Shown: positions 7,400 to 16,118 of the stretch, piece after piece
Layout: the number at the start of each line of letters is the position of its first letter
Position numbering within the stretch: the stretch's first letter is position 1
DNA from: Spirochaetaceae bacterium UBA4077
Lineage (GTDB): Bacteria > Spirochaetota > Spirochaetia > Treponematales > Rectinemataceae
Direction of reading: 5' to 3'
DNA length: 36,364 nucleotides
Assembly (NCBI GenBank): GCA_002383375.1
Contig: DFYR01000078.1
Coordinates: 178 to 36,541 of the forward strand
Translations under genes and position numbers: made by a program
The notes under the pieces: generated by a model
Databases searched by the model: none
What the model was told of the DNA's origin: nothing
What the model saw: the letters and a program-made list of their open reading frames with translations, nothing else

Positions 7400-8020
7400 A
7401 TGCACAAGGAATTCATACCGTACGACACGATTCGCAACAACGCCATAAAACTAGCCTACAAGATTTATAAAGACGGTTTTATCCCTGACGTTATCTACGT
7501 GTCGCTCCGCGGAGGAGCCTACATGGGCAACGTCATGAGCGAGTATTTCAAGTTTATCCGCGGCGAGGACCACCCGGTTTTCTACGCCGCAGTGGTAGCC
7601 CGCTCCTATGTCGGCGTAAACAGCCGGGAAACAATCAAGATAGACGGCTGGACCTACAATCCTGATTTTCTGCGGGGCGGAGACAGGGTGCTCCTGGTGG
7701 ATGATGTCTATGATTCAGGCAGGACAATCAATCACTTGGCCAAGGTTATCATGGAGCGCGGCTTGCCCAGGGAACAGGTCAAAATCGCTGTCCACGATTA
7801 CAAGATACGCGAATACCTGCCGGACTCGCAGCCTTTCAAGCCCGACTACTGGTGCAGGAAGATCGAGATGTTCAAGCCCGAGGACGAGACCTGGATTCAT
7901 TACATGAGCCACGAGCTGGTCGGCCTGACCCCCGAGGAAGCTCAGCTCCATTATATTACCGTGGACCCTGAACTGGCAGAGCCCATGAGGCTCGTTACAG
8001 GGGCTAAAGGAGCTAGATGA
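7400..8020 (+). CDS. Phosphoribosyltransferase (purine PRTase-like)
   Basis: A 206-residue type I phosphoribosyltransferase, probably acting in nucleobase salvage. The PRPP-binding signature VLLVDDVYDSGRT occupies residues 97-109, with the two acidic residues and the phosphate-binding SGRT. The PPi loop is VSLRGG near residue 35-39. Aromatic, charged C-terminal residues (KPDYWCRKIEMF) resemble the Gpt/xanthine-guanine type hood and dinucleotide-binding proteins of archaeal and bacterial PRTases. Substrate cannot be fixed from the sequence; hypoxanthine, xanthine or guanine are the likely choices. ATG 7400 follows GAGAGG at 7389-7394. Its 3' end overlaps the convergent glgC by eight bases with no terminator in between. 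Confidence 0.85.
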   Translation: MHKEFIPYDTIRNNAIKLAYKIYKDGFIPDVIYVSLRGGAYMGNVMSEYFKFIRGEDHPVFYAAVVARSYVGVNSRETIKIDGWTYNPDFLRGGDRVLLVDDVYDSGRTINHLAKVIMERGLPREQVKIAVHDYKIREYLPDSQPFKPDYWCRKIEMFKPEDETWIHYMSHELVGLTPEEAQLHYITVDPELAEPMRLVTGAKGAR

Positions 8021-9287
8021 CGGTTCCCGCGGGAACCACCATGTTCTTGGGTATCACAATGACGCCGTCCACAATATAGTGGGTGGCGTATTCTCCCTCA
8101 GGCCTGGGAAGATCGTCGATACCGATGCGGCAGTTATGCCCGATCCTGGCGTTCTTGTCGATAATGGCCTTTCTCAGGATGCTTCCCCCGCCGATGCCAA
8201 TGTTGGGTATTCCCTGTCGTTCGTTGAGCCTTTTCTCCTCTTCGCTCTCATAGTGGTCGGCGCCCATGCATACCACGCCGTCCAGGCTCGCCCCCGATTC
8301 TATGATCGTTCGTATTCCCACTATAGAACGGCGGATGGATGCGTTGGTGATGATGCAGCCATCGGTGGCCAGGGCCTGGTTAAGAGTACAGTAGTTCAGC
8401 TTGGATGAAGGCAAATTGCGGTTGTGGGTATAGATGGGATTTTCCTCATCGTAGAAGTTGAACCTGGGATTGATGTCGGTGAGCTGAATATTTGCGTCGT
8501 AAAAATTCTTAATGGTTCCTATGTCCTCCCAATATCCGTCGAAGAGATAGGCGTTTATTTTTTCCTTTTCGAGAATCTCAGGGATGACTTCCTTGCCAAA
8601 ATCGTTGGCGTCCCCCGTTAGAGCCTCTTCCATAAGGTCTGCGTCGAAGATGTAGATGCCCATGCTGGCCAAGTATTCCTTTTCGCGGGAGGAATCGGCC
8701 GGCCTGATGTCCTGGGGCAGCTTGTATTCGGAGATATCCTTGTTGGGTCCTGGTTTTTCCAGGAACCGCTCGATAAAGGAATCGGCTTTTGCCTTGATGA
8801 TGCCCAGGGCAGAAGCCGTCTCCCTGTCGACAAGGGTGCCTGCGATGGTGAGTCTGGCTTTGGATTTCAGGTGTTGCTCGAACATCTCGTCCAGGTTCAT
8901 CCTATAGAGCTGGTCGCCTGAAACAATCAGATAGTGCGTGGGCTTCTGGGGCCTGAAATGGATGAGGTTCTTGCGCACTGCGTCCGCTGTGCCCTCATAC
9001 CATCCTGAATGGACAGGGGTTTGCTCGGCGGCCAGGATTTCGACGAAACCGCCGGAAAAACTGTCAAAGTTATAGGATCTGGCGATGTGGAGATGGAGAC
9101 TCGCGGAATTGAACTGGGTGAGGATATAGATCTTTCTGAAGCCTGCGTTAATGCAGTTGGAGATTGGTATATCCACGATGCGGAACTTGCCGCCGAAGGG
9201 TACGGCAGGTTTGGAGCGTTCCTTGGTGAGAGGGAAAAGACGGGTTCCTTTGCCCCCGCCTAGGACAATGGACAGTACTTTTGGCAC
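8013..9287 (-). CDS. glgC: Glucose-1-phosphate adenylyltransferase (ADP-glucose pyrophosphorylase)
   Basis: Makes ADP-glucose from ATP and glucose 1-phosphate, the first committed step of glycogen synthesis. Near the N terminus is the nucleotidyltransferase signature VLGGGKGTRLFPLT and the fructose-1,6-bisphosphate/activator-type ERSKPAVPFGGKFR. Further on come GTADAVRKN, VSGDQLYRM (metal Asp), FLEKP and YWEDIGTI, and the C-terminal part has the left-handed beta-helix repeats of the family (IIDKNARIGHNCRIG). I place the start at GTG 9287, six to seven bases after an AAGG core in AAAGGGGAG; a GTG at 9302 is in frame but lacks a binding site. No other glycogen gene is adjacent. It converges on the PRTase gene. 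Confidence 0.95.
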   Translation of the reverse strand: MPKVLSIVLGGGKGTRLFPLTKERSKPAVPFGGKFRIVDIPISNCINAGFRKIYILTQFNSASLHLHIARSYNFDSFSGGFVEILAAEQTPVHSGWYEGTADAVRKNLIHFRPQKPTHYLIVSGDQLYRMNLDEMFEQHLKSKARLTIAGTLVDRETASALGIIKAKADSFIERFLEKPGPNKDISEYKLPQDIRPADSSREKEYLASMGIYIFDADLMEEALTGDANDFGKEVIPEILEKEKINAYLFDGYWEDIGTIKNFYDANIQLTDINPRFNFYDEENPIYTHNRNLPSSKLNYCTLNQALATDGCIITNASIRRSIVGIRTIIESGASLDGVVCMGADHYESEEEKRLNERQGIPNIGIGGGSILRKAIIDKNARIGHNCRIGIDDLPRPEGEYATHYIVDGVIVIPKNMVVPAGTVI

Positions 9288-9335
9288 ATGCTCCCCTTTC
9301 ACGCTGGAGTCGGCTTAGGTTTAGGTACACATCTG

Positions 9336-9364
9336 TTTACCCGCGCGCCCGGCGTGTGTAAAGT
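9336..9364 (+). promoter_or_regulatory. Candidate promoter for mrfA-mrfB
   Basis: TTTACC at 9336-9341 and TAAAGT at 9359-9364 are 17 bases apart. The -10 ends seven bases before the ATG at 9372, and no Shine-Dalgarno sequence precedes that ATG, so the message may be leaderless. The six-base inverted repeat TACACA/TGTGTA brackets the region. Evidence is moderate to weak. Confidence 0.3.
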
Positions 9365-9371
9365 ATAGCCT

Positions 9372-11771
9372 ATGATGCAGAAAGCCGCTACAAAATTCGC
9401 TGACGATTTCCTACCCTGGCTGAAGGCTCAAGGAGAAGTCTCCTGGAGTACCACGATAGCGCCCCGGGAGCCTCTGTACGCCGGATTGCCCGGGGATCTG
9501 GACCCCTCTCTCGTGGCTGCGCTGAGTTTGCGGGGCATATCCTCCCTCTATTCCCACCAGGCCGAGTGCTACCGTTTGGGCAGGGCCAGGAAGAATTTTG
9601 TCGTCGTAACCCCGACCGCATCGGGGAAGACGCTATGCTACAATCTGCCGGTTGTTCAGACCTTGTTGGAAAACAAAGAAGCCAGAGCCCTCTATCTTTT
9701 TCCCACTAAAGCCCTGTCTCAGGACCAGCAGGCCGAGTTGAACGAGATCGCCCTGGGGGGTACCCTGCCGATAAAAATCCAGACCTACGACGGGGATACT
9801 CCTTCTTCGCTGCGCACCGCGGCCAGGAGTTCGGGCAGGATAATCATAAGCAATCCGGACATGCTCCATTCGGGCATTCTGCCCAATCATGCCAAGTGGA
9901 TACGATTTTTCTCGGATCTACGCTATGTGGTAGTGGACGAGATGCACAGCTACAGGGGTGTCTTCGGCAGCCACGTGGGCAATGTCCTGCGAAGGCTCAA
10001 GCGCATAGCGGCATTTTACGGCGCCAAGCCGAGTTTTATTTTCTGCTCGGCCACCATCGCCAATCCCTTGAGTCTGGCGGAGTCCCTCGTCGAGGAACCG
10101 CTGGAGCTTGTGGACCGCAGCAGCGCAGGCTCCGGGGAAAAGACCATAGTGTTCTACAATCCTCCGCTTATCGACAGCGTCCAGGGCCTGCGAAGAAGCA
10201 GCGCCACCGAATCCCAGAAGATTGCCCTTGAACTGCTGCGCAGAGGGGTCAAGACCATACTCTTCGCACGTTCCAGGCTCAGGGTAGAGCTGATCGCCAG
10301 TTACATGAACCAGAGCCTGGCCAATCCATTCAACGACAACGAGGGGATCAAGATCTCCGCCTATCGTTCAGGTCTTTTGCCCTCGGAGCGCCGGGCTATC
10401 GAAAAAGGCCTGCGGGAGGGCGATATTCAGGGCGTGGTGAGCACCAACGCCCTGGAGCTGGGCATCGATATAGGAGGACTGGACGCTTCGGTGATAGCAG
10501 GATATCCGGGCAGCAGCTCCTCCTTCTGGCAACAGGCGGGAAGGGCGGGCAGGCGGGGCGGCTCGTCCCTGGCTGTCATAGTGGCCTCCTCTTCCCCCCT
10601 GGACCAGTATTTCGCCACTCACCCTGAATACTTTCTCTCCCGGGGTCCTGAGGAAGCCCGAGTGGATCTGGACAATCCGTACATCTTCGTGGACCACAGC
10701 AAGTGCGCAGCCTTCGAGCTGCCCTTCGCCGAGGGCGAGGCGTTCGGACAAGGCCCCTGGAAATCCGGATCAGGACAGGCGGGCCAGGGTTCGGAAGGGC
10801 GTCTTCAGGAACGCGCCGAACTCACCCAGGAAGCTTTGAGCCTGTTAGAGGAGGGGGGAACCCTGCGCCGCAGCGCAGGCCGCTGGTACTGGGCGGATGA
10901 AGGCTACCCTAGTGAGAAAATCTCCCTCCGCTCAGCCTTGGCCGACAACGTGGTGATCGTTGACGAAACCGGCGGCGGTTCCAGGGTAATCGGCGAGATG
11001 GATAGGCCCAGCGCCAAGGAACTCATATTCGACAACGCCGTCTATATCCACCTGGGTACGCAGTACATCGTTAAAAAGCTGGATATTGAAAACCGTGTAT
11101 GCCATGTGGAGCGCAAGGATACCGACTACTGGACCGATGCGGTGGTCAAGACCGACCTTAAGGTGCTGAGCGAAGACCTGCGATCGCCCGAGGCGGAATC
11201 GAAGGGCTTTTCCACGGTGCTGGGCGATGTGCTCGTGAGAAGCCAGGCCGAAAAATACAAGAAGCTGCGCTACCACAGCCATGAAAACGTGGGCTTCGGC
11301 GAGATATCCCTTCCCCCCGAGGAGATCCAGACAAGGGCCTTGACCCTGATCTTCCCTCCTGCTAGCGCTGCTGGCGTCTTTTTACATGCTCTGGATCCCG
11401 CCACCGCTGCGGCTGTCCTGGTGGGCGCCGCAAGGATACTCCGGGACCTGGCTCCAGCCTTTATTCTCTCCGATCCCCGGGACCTGGGAGTATCGGAACG
11501 GGTGAGAGATCCCCATTATTCCGTACCGGCTGTCTACCTCTACGATAAGTATCCCGGCGGCACGGGTTTGGCCGAGGCTCTAGCCGAGAAGATCCGGCCG
11601 CTCTTAGGCGCCGCCCTGGAGCGCTTGACTGCCTGCCCATGCAAAGAAGGCTGCCCCTCGTGCATTGGACCTGACGTGCCTGGGAAAGAAGCAGGAGGCC
11701 TCGATTCAGACCAGAAGGACTATAAAGCCTTGACGGTTGAATTCTTGCGGCGCTGCCGCAGTCCAGACTAG
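9372..11771 (+). CDS. mrfA: MrfA/YprA-family DEAD-box helicase with DUF1998 C-terminal domain
   Basis: An SF2 helicase of 799 residues. In order: a Q-like motif (LYSHQAE, 59-65), Walker A TPTASGKT (80-87), motif Ia LFPTKALSQDQ, motif II DEMH (189-192), motif III SAT, the second RecA domain with STNALELGIDIGG and QQAGRAGRRG (motif VI), and a C-terminal metal-binding DUF1998-type region with Cys755, Cys757, Cys761 and Cys764 (CPCKEGCPSC). This layout is that of Bacillus subtilis MrfA, which works with the exonuclease MrfB in mitomycin-specific, UvrABC-independent DNA repair. The next gene here is an MrfB-type nuclease, which strengthens the assignment. ATG 9372 is followed by a second ATG at 9375; neither has a clear ribosome binding site. 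Confidence 0.9.
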   Translation: MMQKAATKFADDFLPWLKAQGEVSWSTTIAPREPLYAGLPGDLDPSLVAALSLRGISSLYSHQAECYRLGRARKNFVVVTPTASGKTLCYNLPVVQTLLENKEARALYLFPTKALSQDQQAELNEIALGGTLPIKIQTYDGDTPSSLRTAARSSGRIIISNPDMLHSGILPNHAKWIRFFSDLRYVVVDEMHSYRGVFGSHVGNVLRRLKRIAAFYGAKPSFIFCSATIANPLSLAESLVEEPLELVDRSSAGSGEKTIVFYNPPLIDSVQGLRRSSATESQKIALELLRRGVKTILFARSRLRVELIASYMNQSLANPFNDNEGIKISAYRSGLLPSERRAIEKGLREGDIQGVVSTNALELGIDIGGLDASVIAGYPGSSSSFWQQAGRAGRRGGSSLAVIVASSSPLDQYFATHPEYFLSRGPEEARVDLDNPYIFVDHSKCAAFELPFAEGEAFGQGPWKSGSGQAGQGSEGRLQERAELTQEALSLLEEGGTLRRSAGRWYWADEGYPSEKISLRSALADNVVIVDETGGGSRVIGEMDRPSAKELIFDNAVYIHLGTQYIVKKLDIENRVCHVERKDTDYWTDAVVKTDLKVLSEDLRSPEAESKGFSTVLGDVLVRSQAEKYKKLRYHSHENVGFGEISLPPEEIQTRALTLIFPPASAAGVFLHALDPATAAAVLVGAARILRDLAPAFILSDPRDLGVSERVRDPHYSVPAVYLYDKYPGGTGLAEALAEKIRPLLGAALERLTACPCKEGCPSCIGPDVPGKEAGGLDSDQKDYKALTVEFLRRCRSPD

Positions 11772-11780
11772 GAGAAACCA

Positions 11781-13166
11781 TTGGCCGGCATTAAGGGAAG
11801 ACTCGCCAGGCTTAAGTCCGCCGCCGGAATAGCTTCGCGGGTATCCGTAACCGAGGATTTGGTTGGCGGAGCTGCGGTTCCGGCAGACGGAGCGGTGGTT
11901 CAGTCAGGCGGAGCGTCTGAAGCCTTGGGCGGGCGAGCTTTTCTTCCCGGCTGGCAAAAACTGAGCGACGGGCTTTATGAGCGAATCCGCAGTACTGCGC
12001 TGCGCATCGATGAAACCGAAGAAGTCAGTTTCGACTACCGTCCGTTTTTTCCCAGGAAGCGTTTCAGCCTGAGCCGAACGGATCCAGACATTGTGGGAGT
12101 GGGCGGCTTAAGGGCTCTTGAGAATGTTGGCAGAAAAAAGCCGGATGCCGGCGCCGCAAGGGCGGAAGGGATGGCGACAACACCTGTCCTGGACGCCGGG
12201 CTGCCGATTTCCTTTACGGAAGTATCATTTTTCGACCTGGAGACCACTGGACTATCCGGTGGGGCAGGAACCTTGGCCTTTTTAGCGGCAGTGGGCTACT
12301 TCAGCGACGGAGCGCTACAGATTCACCAGCTCTTTATCGACGACTTTCCGGCCGAGCGAGATTTTCTGAAGCGCCTAGTCCAGCTTCTCTCGCTCAGGCC
12401 GAATATTGTGAGCTTTAACGGAGCCAGCTTCGACCTTCCCCTGCTGAAAACCCGCTGTGTCCTCAACGGGCTTGCGATTCCGGATTTTTTCCATATCGAT
12501 GCCCTTCGCCTGAGTCGCCGGCTCTGGAAAAAATCCGTCGGATCCTGCTCGCTGCAGTCACTGGAGGAATCGGTCCTGGGCCTGTCAAGACAGGATGATG
12601 TCCCTGGTTTTCTCATCCCCCGGATCTGGCTGGATTTTATAAAGTCCAATAGAAGGACCGAGGAATCTCTTTTGGTAATGGAGCGGGTGGTTGAGCATAA
12701 CAGCCTGGATGTCCGGAGCCTTGCCAGGCTCTTAATGATCATGGACAGACTCTTTTACGAATCGGGGCGCCGGTGGAGAGAGTTTCGAGCCGATCCTGTA
12801 GCGGTGGCGAGGGAACTGGCTGCCCTGGGCAGGAAGGAAAGAGCGGTGGAGCTCCTCTATGAGGTGGGTGAATACGGTAGCGAGGAAGCGCTCGCGCTGC
12901 TGGCCAGATTCTATCGGAATTCCGGGGACCATGAAGCCTGCGGCCAGGTGTTGGACAGGCTCGAAGGCAAAAGCTATTACGTCTGCATAGAGATGGCAAA
13001 ATGCTTCGAGCATGTGAATAAGGATCCTGCCAGGGCGCTGCAGCTGACTCAAGCGGCGGCCCGGATCGCAGAGGCTGAAGGACGCAAGCTTTCTGTACTT
13101 GGAAGGGAACGTTTAGAAAAAAGACTGAACAGGCTGCAGAAAAAGCTGGTTAGTGATCAGCCCTGA
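11781..13166 (+). CDS. mrfB: MrfB/YprB-type DEDDh exonuclease with C-terminal helical repeats
   Basis: A 461-residue protein with an RNase H-like exonuclease domain at about residues 145-320. The catalytic acids are visible as Asp152 and Glu154 (FFDLETTGL), Asp218 (SFNGASFDLP), and His306/Asp310 (EHNSLDVRSL), that is, a DEDDh set. The C-terminal part is helical and TPR-like (ERAVELLYEVGEYGSEEAL), as in YprB. Residues 25-50 are an Ala/Gly-rich low-complexity stretch without motifs. The start is TTG 11781, preceded by AGGAG at 11770-11774, nine bases after the helicase stop; the first in-frame ATG would truncate the protein close to the catalytic domain. Placement next to the helicase matches the B. 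subtilis pair. The last 17 bases overlap the convergent rlmN. Confidence 0.88.
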   Translation: MAGIKGRLARLKSAAGIASRVSVTEDLVGGAAVPADGAVVQSGGASEALGGRAFLPGWQKLSDGLYERIRSTALRIDETEEVSFDYRPFFPRKRFSLSRTDPDIVGVGGLRALENVGRKKPDAGAARAEGMATTPVLDAGLPISFTEVSFFDLETTGLSGGAGTLAFLAAVGYFSDGALQIHQLFIDDFPAERDFLKRLVQLLSLRPNIVSFNGASFDLPLLKTRCVLNGLAIPDFFHIDALRLSRRLWKKSVGSCSLQSLEESVLGLSRQDDVPGFLIPRIWLDFIKSNRRTEESLLVMERVVEHNSLDVRSLARLLMIMDRLFYESGRRWREFRADPVAVARELAALGRKERAVELLYEVGEYGSEEALALLARFYRNSGDHEACGQVLDRLEGKSYYVCIEMAKCFEHVNKDPARALQLTQAAARIAEAEGRKLSVLGRERLEKRLNRLQKKLVSDQP

Positions 13167-14205
13167 GAGTATCGCCCAGCTGTCCGCAGGCTCCCATGAC
13201 ACCTCGGCCCCGGTGCATGCGTTGAACGCAGACGACTCCCCGGGATGCTAAATGATCGGAAAAAGCTTTTAGCTGGCCCTTGGAGGGTTCAGTGAAGGGA
13301 AGTCCCGGAACGCTGTTCCAGGGGATTATGTTGACCTGGGCCTTCAAGGGAGCTATCCATGTAAGGAGTTTTTCCGCGCTTTCTTTATCGGCGTTTCTGT
13401 CACCCAGAAGGACCAGTTCCAGGGTGATCCGTTCCCTGGTCTTGGCCTGATACTCCATAAGGGCGATCTTGAGCTCCGCCAGATTCCAGCGCTTGTTGAC
13501 CGGCATCAGCTCGTTGCGCAGGGCTTCGTCGGCGGTGGTAAGGGAGACGGCAAGTCTCACCGTAGGTCCATGCTCGGCAAGGTCGTGGATTCCCGGAACG
13601 ATGCCGCTGGTGGAAATCGTGATTTTCCGCAGGGACATGCCCAGCCCTTCAGGATCGGAAAGCAGGGCTATAGCCTTGCGCACAGCCTCGAGATTGAGCA
13701 GGGGCTCTCCCATTCCCATGAATACCACGTTGGAGATAAAGCCTCTTTTTTCCTTTAGAAAATAAAACTGCTCCATGATCTCGTCGGGACCGAGGTCGCG
13801 CAGAAAACCGAGGCTTCCGGTGCGGCAGAACTGGCAGCCCATGGGGCAGCCGACCTGGCTGGAAAGGCAGGCTGTCTTTCTGCCTTCTATGTCCTCGAGA
13901 AGGACACACTCCACCGCCGCTCCGTCCCGCAGCCTGATCTGGAGTTTCAGCGAGCCGTCCTCGTCCTCCAGCGCCGAACTTACTGAAGATGAGCGGAGGC
14001 TGCCGAAATGCACTCTGAGCTGATCGCGCAGCGGGTTGGGAAGGTTGGTCATGGCATCGAAGTCCGGGATGCCTTTGACGATCCAGGAGTAGATTTGTTT
14101 AGCCCTGTATGTTTCATGCAGGCCGCAGGCTTGGTCAATTTCCACCGCGTTGAGGCCTGAGAGGAATATTTGAGAAAGCGGGATTTCGCTCAGCGAAGCT
14201 TCCAT
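13150..14205 (-). CDS. rlmN: Dual-specificity 23S rRNA/tRNA adenine C2-methyltransferase RlmN
   Basis: Radical SAM enzyme that makes 2-methyladenosine in 23S rRNA and in tRNAs. The 351-residue protein has an N-terminal helical accessory domain and the radical SAM cluster motif CPMGCQFC (Cys120, 124, 127). The two mechanistic cysteines are present: Cys113 in ACLSSQVGC and Cys340 in the C-terminal ACGQL. GMGEPLLN and the SAM-binding ISTSGIVPGI and RLAVSL motifs are intact. The frame extends upstream to 14424 within the TPR gene, but the family's N terminus fits ATG 14205, 17 bases after the TPR stop. It is probably co-transcribed with that gene. Confidence 0.95.
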   Translation of the reverse strand: MEASLSEIPLSQIFLSGLNAVEIDQACGLHETYRAKQIYSWIVKGIPDFDAMTNLPNPLRDQLRVHFGSLRSSSVSSALEDEDGSLKLQIRLRDGAAVECVLLEDIEGRKTACLSSQVGCPMGCQFCRTGSLGFLRDLGPDEIMEQFYFLKEKRGFISNVVFMGMGEPLLNLEAVRKAIALLSDPEGLGMSLRKITISTSGIVPGIHDLAEHGPTVRLAVSLTTADEALRNELMPVNKRWNLAELKIALMEYQAKTRERITLELVLLGDRNADKESAEKLLTWIAPLKAQVNIIPWNSVPGLPFTEPSKGQLKAFSDHLASRGVVCVQRMHRGRGVMGACGQLGDTLRADH

Positions 14206-14222
14206 GAGCGCCGATGCCGGCC

Positions 14223-15377
14223 TTAAGCCTTGGCTCCGAGCTTTACGAGGGCTTCGTTGATAAAGGGATTCTTTATGCCCAGCTTGGTGAACTCCGTAAG
14301 TACCTCCACCGCCTGCTGCCGCTGGCCAGCGGCGATGTAGCACTGGGCAAGTTCGAGGTATATGCGGTAGTTCTTGGGGTCGTTCTGGATGAGCATGCGC
14401 AGGGAGGTTATGGCCCCCTCCCACTTGCCCTGTATGCGGGCTATGACGGCCAGTCCGAGGATCGCGTAGACATCGAATTCGATGTTCAGGGCGTCTTCAT
14501 AATACTTAGTCGCCTTGTCGAAATCCCCCAGGTTCCGATATGCGTCACCGGCTCTGGTGAGGATGACCTTATTGCGGGGATCCTTTTCGAGAATTTTATT
14601 CCAGTAAATTAGGGAACTTCCCTGCTTGCCTACGCCCCTGTAGCAGTCGGCGATGCCGAAGAGGGCATAGAAGTTGTCTGGTTCCCGCTCCAGGGCCTTT
14701 TCGAAATAGGGAATGCCTCTGTCGAATTGCTTGAGTTTCCGGTAACAGTTGCCTATGGAGGTCAGCACCCGGATATCGACCTTGTCTCCCTGAAGCTCGA
14801 CCATGCGCTGCCAATAGACAAGGGCTTCCTTGTATTCCTTGAAATCGTAGTGCAGATGCCCCAGGCCGATGAGGGCGTAATGATTGTCCGCCTCCATCTC
14901 CAGGACCCGCTGATAGACGGCTTTGGATTTTCTGAAATCGTGGACCTTCCTGTAGGCGTCGGCTACCCTGGTCAGCACGGTGATGTTAGTATTGTCGTGC
15001 AGAAGGTACTGTTCCCAGATTTCTATAGCCTTATGATACTGATTGAGGGCTTTATAGCAGTCCGCCAGCCCGAAGAGGGCGTAGGAATTGCCGGGATGGA
15101 ACACCAAGCAACGCCGGTAGTGATCCGCCGCCTCCCTGAATGCGCCGCGCTTCCTGGCCGCGTCGCCCAAGCCTACCAGGGCGTAATTATTTTCCTTATC
15201 CTTTTCCAGTATCTGGGCGAAGCACTCGACTGCCTCATCGAAACGGTTTTCCTTTAGGAGCTGATAGCCTTTTTTAGAGGCTTCGGATATTTCATTCGCC
15301 TCGCTGGATTCGTTTTCGAGAGCTTCAGTGGGATCAAAAAGGTCTTCGTTCTCGGTGGGATTCAAGTCCTGGGCCAT
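14223..15377 (-). CDS. Tetratricopeptide repeat protein
   Basis: A 384-residue protein made almost wholly of TPR units. After an acidic N terminus (about 30 residues, rich in Glu and Asn) some ten consecutive 34-residue repeats run to the end. Repeats alternate in sequence: units opening YALxGLxD (for example YALFGLADCYKALNQY) alternate with units opening VLTRxxDAYRK (VLTRAGDAYRNLGDF), giving a higher-order period of about 68 residues. There is no signal peptide or membrane segment, so it is a cytoplasmic scaffold or adaptor of unknown partner. ATG 15377 follows GAGGA on the minus strand. A promoter lies upstream and rlmN follows after 17 bases. Confidence 0.9.
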   Translation of the reverse strand: MAQDLNPTENEDLFDPTEALENESSEANEISEASKKGYQLLKENRFDEAVECFAQILEKDKENNYALVGLGDAARKRGAFREAADHYRRCLVFHPGNSYALFGLADCYKALNQYHKAIEIWEQYLLHDNTNITVLTRVADAYRKVHDFRKSKAVYQRVLEMEADNHYALIGLGHLHYDFKEYKEALVYWQRMVELQGDKVDIRVLTSIGNCYRKLKQFDRGIPYFEKALEREPDNFYALFGIADCYRGVGKQGSSLIYWNKILEKDPRNKVILTRAGDAYRNLGDFDKATKYYEDALNIEFDVYAILGLAVIARIQGKWEGAITSLRMLIQNDPKNYRIYLELAQCYIAAGQRQQAVEVLTEFTKLGIKNPFINEALVKLGAKA

Positions 15378-15437
15378 ATTTTTTATCCTCGCATCAGAAA
15401 GCGTATTTTATGATAATGTACATTTTTACCTTATCTT

Positions 15438-15466
15438 ATTATTCAATGCTTTCTGTATGTTTTCAA
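15438..15466 (-). promoter_or_regulatory. Candidate promoter for the TPR gene and rlmN
   Basis: Read on the minus strand, TTGAAA (15466-15461) and AATAAT (15443-15438) are 17 bases apart in an AT-rich region. The leader to the TPR start would be about 55 bases and has a GAGGA binding site. The rest of the 195-base gap between rsmD and this gene holds no clear terminator. Confidence 0.5.
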
Positions 15467-15572
15467 ACTATATGATATATCCCGACGAAAAGCAAGGCTG
15501 AAGGCATTAAAAACTTCCCCTTTGAATCAACAACCTGGCAGCGAGCTGCGAAGTATGAAACCCGCGTGCGAA

Positions 15573-16115
15573 TCAAGCCTCGGCTTTTCGGTAAAAACGC
15601 ACAAAGGAACGGCCGTATCTGCGCTCGTCTTCGAGCGCGAGGTCCGCGACACGGTCGGGGAGCCTGTCTTCCCGGGGAAAGTGGATGAGCAGAAGCCCGC
15701 CGGGCTTCAGGCTTTCTTTCTTGGACAGCAGCTTGAGCAGGTCGAGTCTGTAAGAATAGGGGAAGGGTGGGTCCAAAAAGACAAGGTCGAATCCTTCCCG
15801 GTTTCTGGCGAGAAAGAGTTCCACAGGCTGGGCCTTGCATTCGATATGACGCTGGGAGATCGATACATTTCTTAAAAGAATGGGGAATTTTGCCCTGTCC
15901 CTCTCCACGCAGACCACGGGATAGGCGCCTCGGGAGGAGGCCTCCAGCCCGATTATGCCCGAACCGGAAAAGAGATCCAAAAAGGACAGGCCGGTGAGAT
16001 CGCCCAGCACGGCGAAAACCGATTCTCGCATCCTATCCATGGCAGGGCGGATCTCCATGCTTGAATCGGGGAGCTCTATCGTTCGGCCGCAGTAAATTCC
16101 GCCGGTTACTCTCAT
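15573..16115 (-). CDS. rsmD: 16S rRNA (guanine-966-N2)-methyltransferase RsmD
   Basis: SAM-dependent methylase of G966 in 16S rRNA. The 180-residue protein starts MRVTGGIYCGRTI, as RsmD proteins do, has the RPAMDRMRESVF segment, the SAM-binding motif I LDLFSGSGIIGLEASSRGA (about 45-63), and the catalytic DPPF of motif IV (LVFLDPPFPYSY). It begins three bases after the smpB stop on the same strand, so it belongs to the PEGA/FGE-smpB-rsmD unit. Length and motifs are normal. Confidence 0.93.
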   Translation of the reverse strand: MRVTGGIYCGRTIELPDSSMEIRPAMDRMRESVFAVLGDLTGLSFLDLFSGSGIIGLEASSRGAYPVVCVERDRAKFPILLRNVSISQRHIECKAQPVELFLARNREGFDLVFLDPPFPYSYRLDLLKLLSKKESLKPGGLLLIHFPREDRLPDRVADLALEDERRYGRSFVRFYRKAEA

Positions 16116-16118
16116 GGC

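Noticed and set aside
9325..9359. Six-base inverted repeat TACACA/TGTGTA between glgC and mrfA
   Set aside because: The arms are short and the spacing is long; chance occurrence is likely, so it is mentioned only as context for the promoter.
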